Source: Eublepharis macularius
Lineage: Eukaryota; Chordata; Lepidosauria; Squamata; Eublepharidae
Direction: 5' to 3'
Length of the DNA stretch: 64,000 nt
Assembly: GCF_028583425.1 (NCBI RefSeq)
Contig: NC_072801.1
Coordinates: 63,441,766 to 63,505,765 of the forward strand
Positions 63,077 through 64,000 of the stretch are shown in pieces. Each line of letters opens with the position of its first letter. Positions within the stretch are counted from its first letter, which is position 1. A program made the translations under genes and the position numbers. The notes beneath the pieces are model-generated. The model was given only the letters and a program-made list of their open reading frames with translations. It was not told the origin of the DNA and made no database searches.

Positions 63077-64000
63077 TCAGTCCTTAAAAACGGCTTGGTG
63101 ACCGTGAGGACGTTCATCATGCATAATATGCCTGCGGACATGAATGCGCCGGACACGGTGCTCCCGCCCATCTTCGTCATCACCTGCGCGGAGAGGGCCT
63201 CCACCACCACCTGCCACACCACCTGTCGCTTCCAGCAGAGCCTTATCCGGCACCCTTGGTGTCTCATAAATCAGGATGTTCAGTGTTTCCTCAAAGATCC
63301 GTGCCTCTGGGAACTCCACCTATATAGAAGAAAGTGAGAGATCACACCAATTCTACCCACCAGTGGAAAAAGAAAAAGCAGTGTGAGTGATCAGATTTGA
63401 CATGGAATTCCAGGCTAAAATCCTCACGCTGGTTCAGGCTCATTCCTTACCCTCATCTATGAAACAGTAATAAAATCAGCAACCTTACTGAAAGGCAAAT
63501 AAGAACATGTATCCTGAATATAAAACCAAAATCAACCAGACCCCCACATTGCAAAAGAAAAGCAATGAACTATACTGAATCCATCAACTGGGGTATCAAA
63601 CGGGCAACATAAGAGGCCTCACAAAATACTCATTGATTGCAAGCAGCTGAACCAAATTAAGAGGTTATGTTTCTTGGAATAAATTAACTAAAATTAAAAC
63701 TGATTTTAAAATGGTGACATCTTGAAAGGGTCTGCTTCTTTGAACCTACCTAGGGATAATCCACCCAACACCTCTTCAAATGAAGGAAGGGATCTATTAA
63801 GATACATCAGATACATCAGTTACCAAACGGAAGTGCTCTCTCTTGCAATAAACCAAGTACTCAACACGGCATGGTATAAGCAGCTAATCCACACAGTGAG
63901 TTACCTTAGTCTGTTTCTTCTCAGTGGCATACACAATAGAGGTGCAACAGACTTCTGCAATCTTGCGGCCCTGCCCGTAGAATGACCAACAGCAGATCTC
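63077..64000 (-). CDS. KCTD13: KCTD13, last two coding exons (gene continues past right edge)
   Basis: KCTD13 (BACURD1) is a BTB-domain substrate adaptor of a cullin-3 ubiquitin ligase that targets RhoA. The window holds exon 64000-63905 (partial), reading [20 protein letters not shown] then [12 protein letters not shown], and the terminal exon 63319-63077, reading [20 protein letters not shown]. It goes on through a Gly-rich insert [14 protein letters not shown] and ends [29 protein letters not shown] then stop. These match the end of human KCTD13 almost exactly, including the KCTD13-type tail that separates it from TNFAIP1 and KCTD10. Exon junction phase is 0. The BTB domain lies beyond the window. 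Confidence 0.96.

Overview
This is a vertebrate nuclear window, most likely from a squamate reptile (lizard or gecko type). The genes are intron-rich and spliced with GT-AG signals. The interspersed repeats are squamate kinds: a Sauria SINE with a Bov-B-type tail (24631-24930), a 5S-rRNA-derived SINE, several tRNA-headed SINEs, L2/CR1-type LINE fragments and hAT-like elements with 8-bp target duplications. I cannot name the species.

Four host genes are visible, all on the minus strand, so transcription runs from high to low coordinates. KCTD13 enters at the right edge with only its last two coding exons (63077-64000). A five-exon gene encoding a 360-residue NUFIP2-like protein follows (52103-56376), under a CpG island at about 56.4-57.5 kb. 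TMEM219 has five coding exons and 242 residues (38442-40180), with a probable CpG-island promoter near 48.2-48.7 kb. TAOK2 has sixteen coding exons and 1348 residues (3815-18606), with a probable promoter near 29.5-30.2 kb. In every multi-exon model the exons I placed add up to a whole number of codons and end on a stop. KCTD13, TMEM219 and TAOK2 correspond to the human 16p11.2 neighbourhood.

The NUFIP2-like gene is the most interesting gene. Human 17q11.2 carries TNFAIP1 (a KCTD13 paralogue), NUFIP2 and TAOK1, so this window looks like the sister block from the early vertebrate genome duplications. It keeps a NUFIP2 ohnologue that I do not know from human 16p11.2.

The most striking non-genic structure is a 5-kb foldback element at 30503-35477, just upstream of the TAOK2 promoter. 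It has inverted ends and an exact 8-bp target duplication. Its arms carry a minisatellite of about 61 bp that expanded to about 3.8 kb in one arm but stayed at about 0.55 kb in the other. The large arm also shows higher-order repeats of 551 and 816 bp. The element sits inside an older interspersed repeat.

Other mobile DNA includes an uninterrupted 461-codon PIF/Harbinger transposase frame inside the inferred TMEM219 first intron, two copies of one hAT-like family at different lengths, a 95-bp-arm near-perfect palindrome, and several LINE and SINE fragments. The stretches between these features are intron or intergenic sequence in which I see no further genes.
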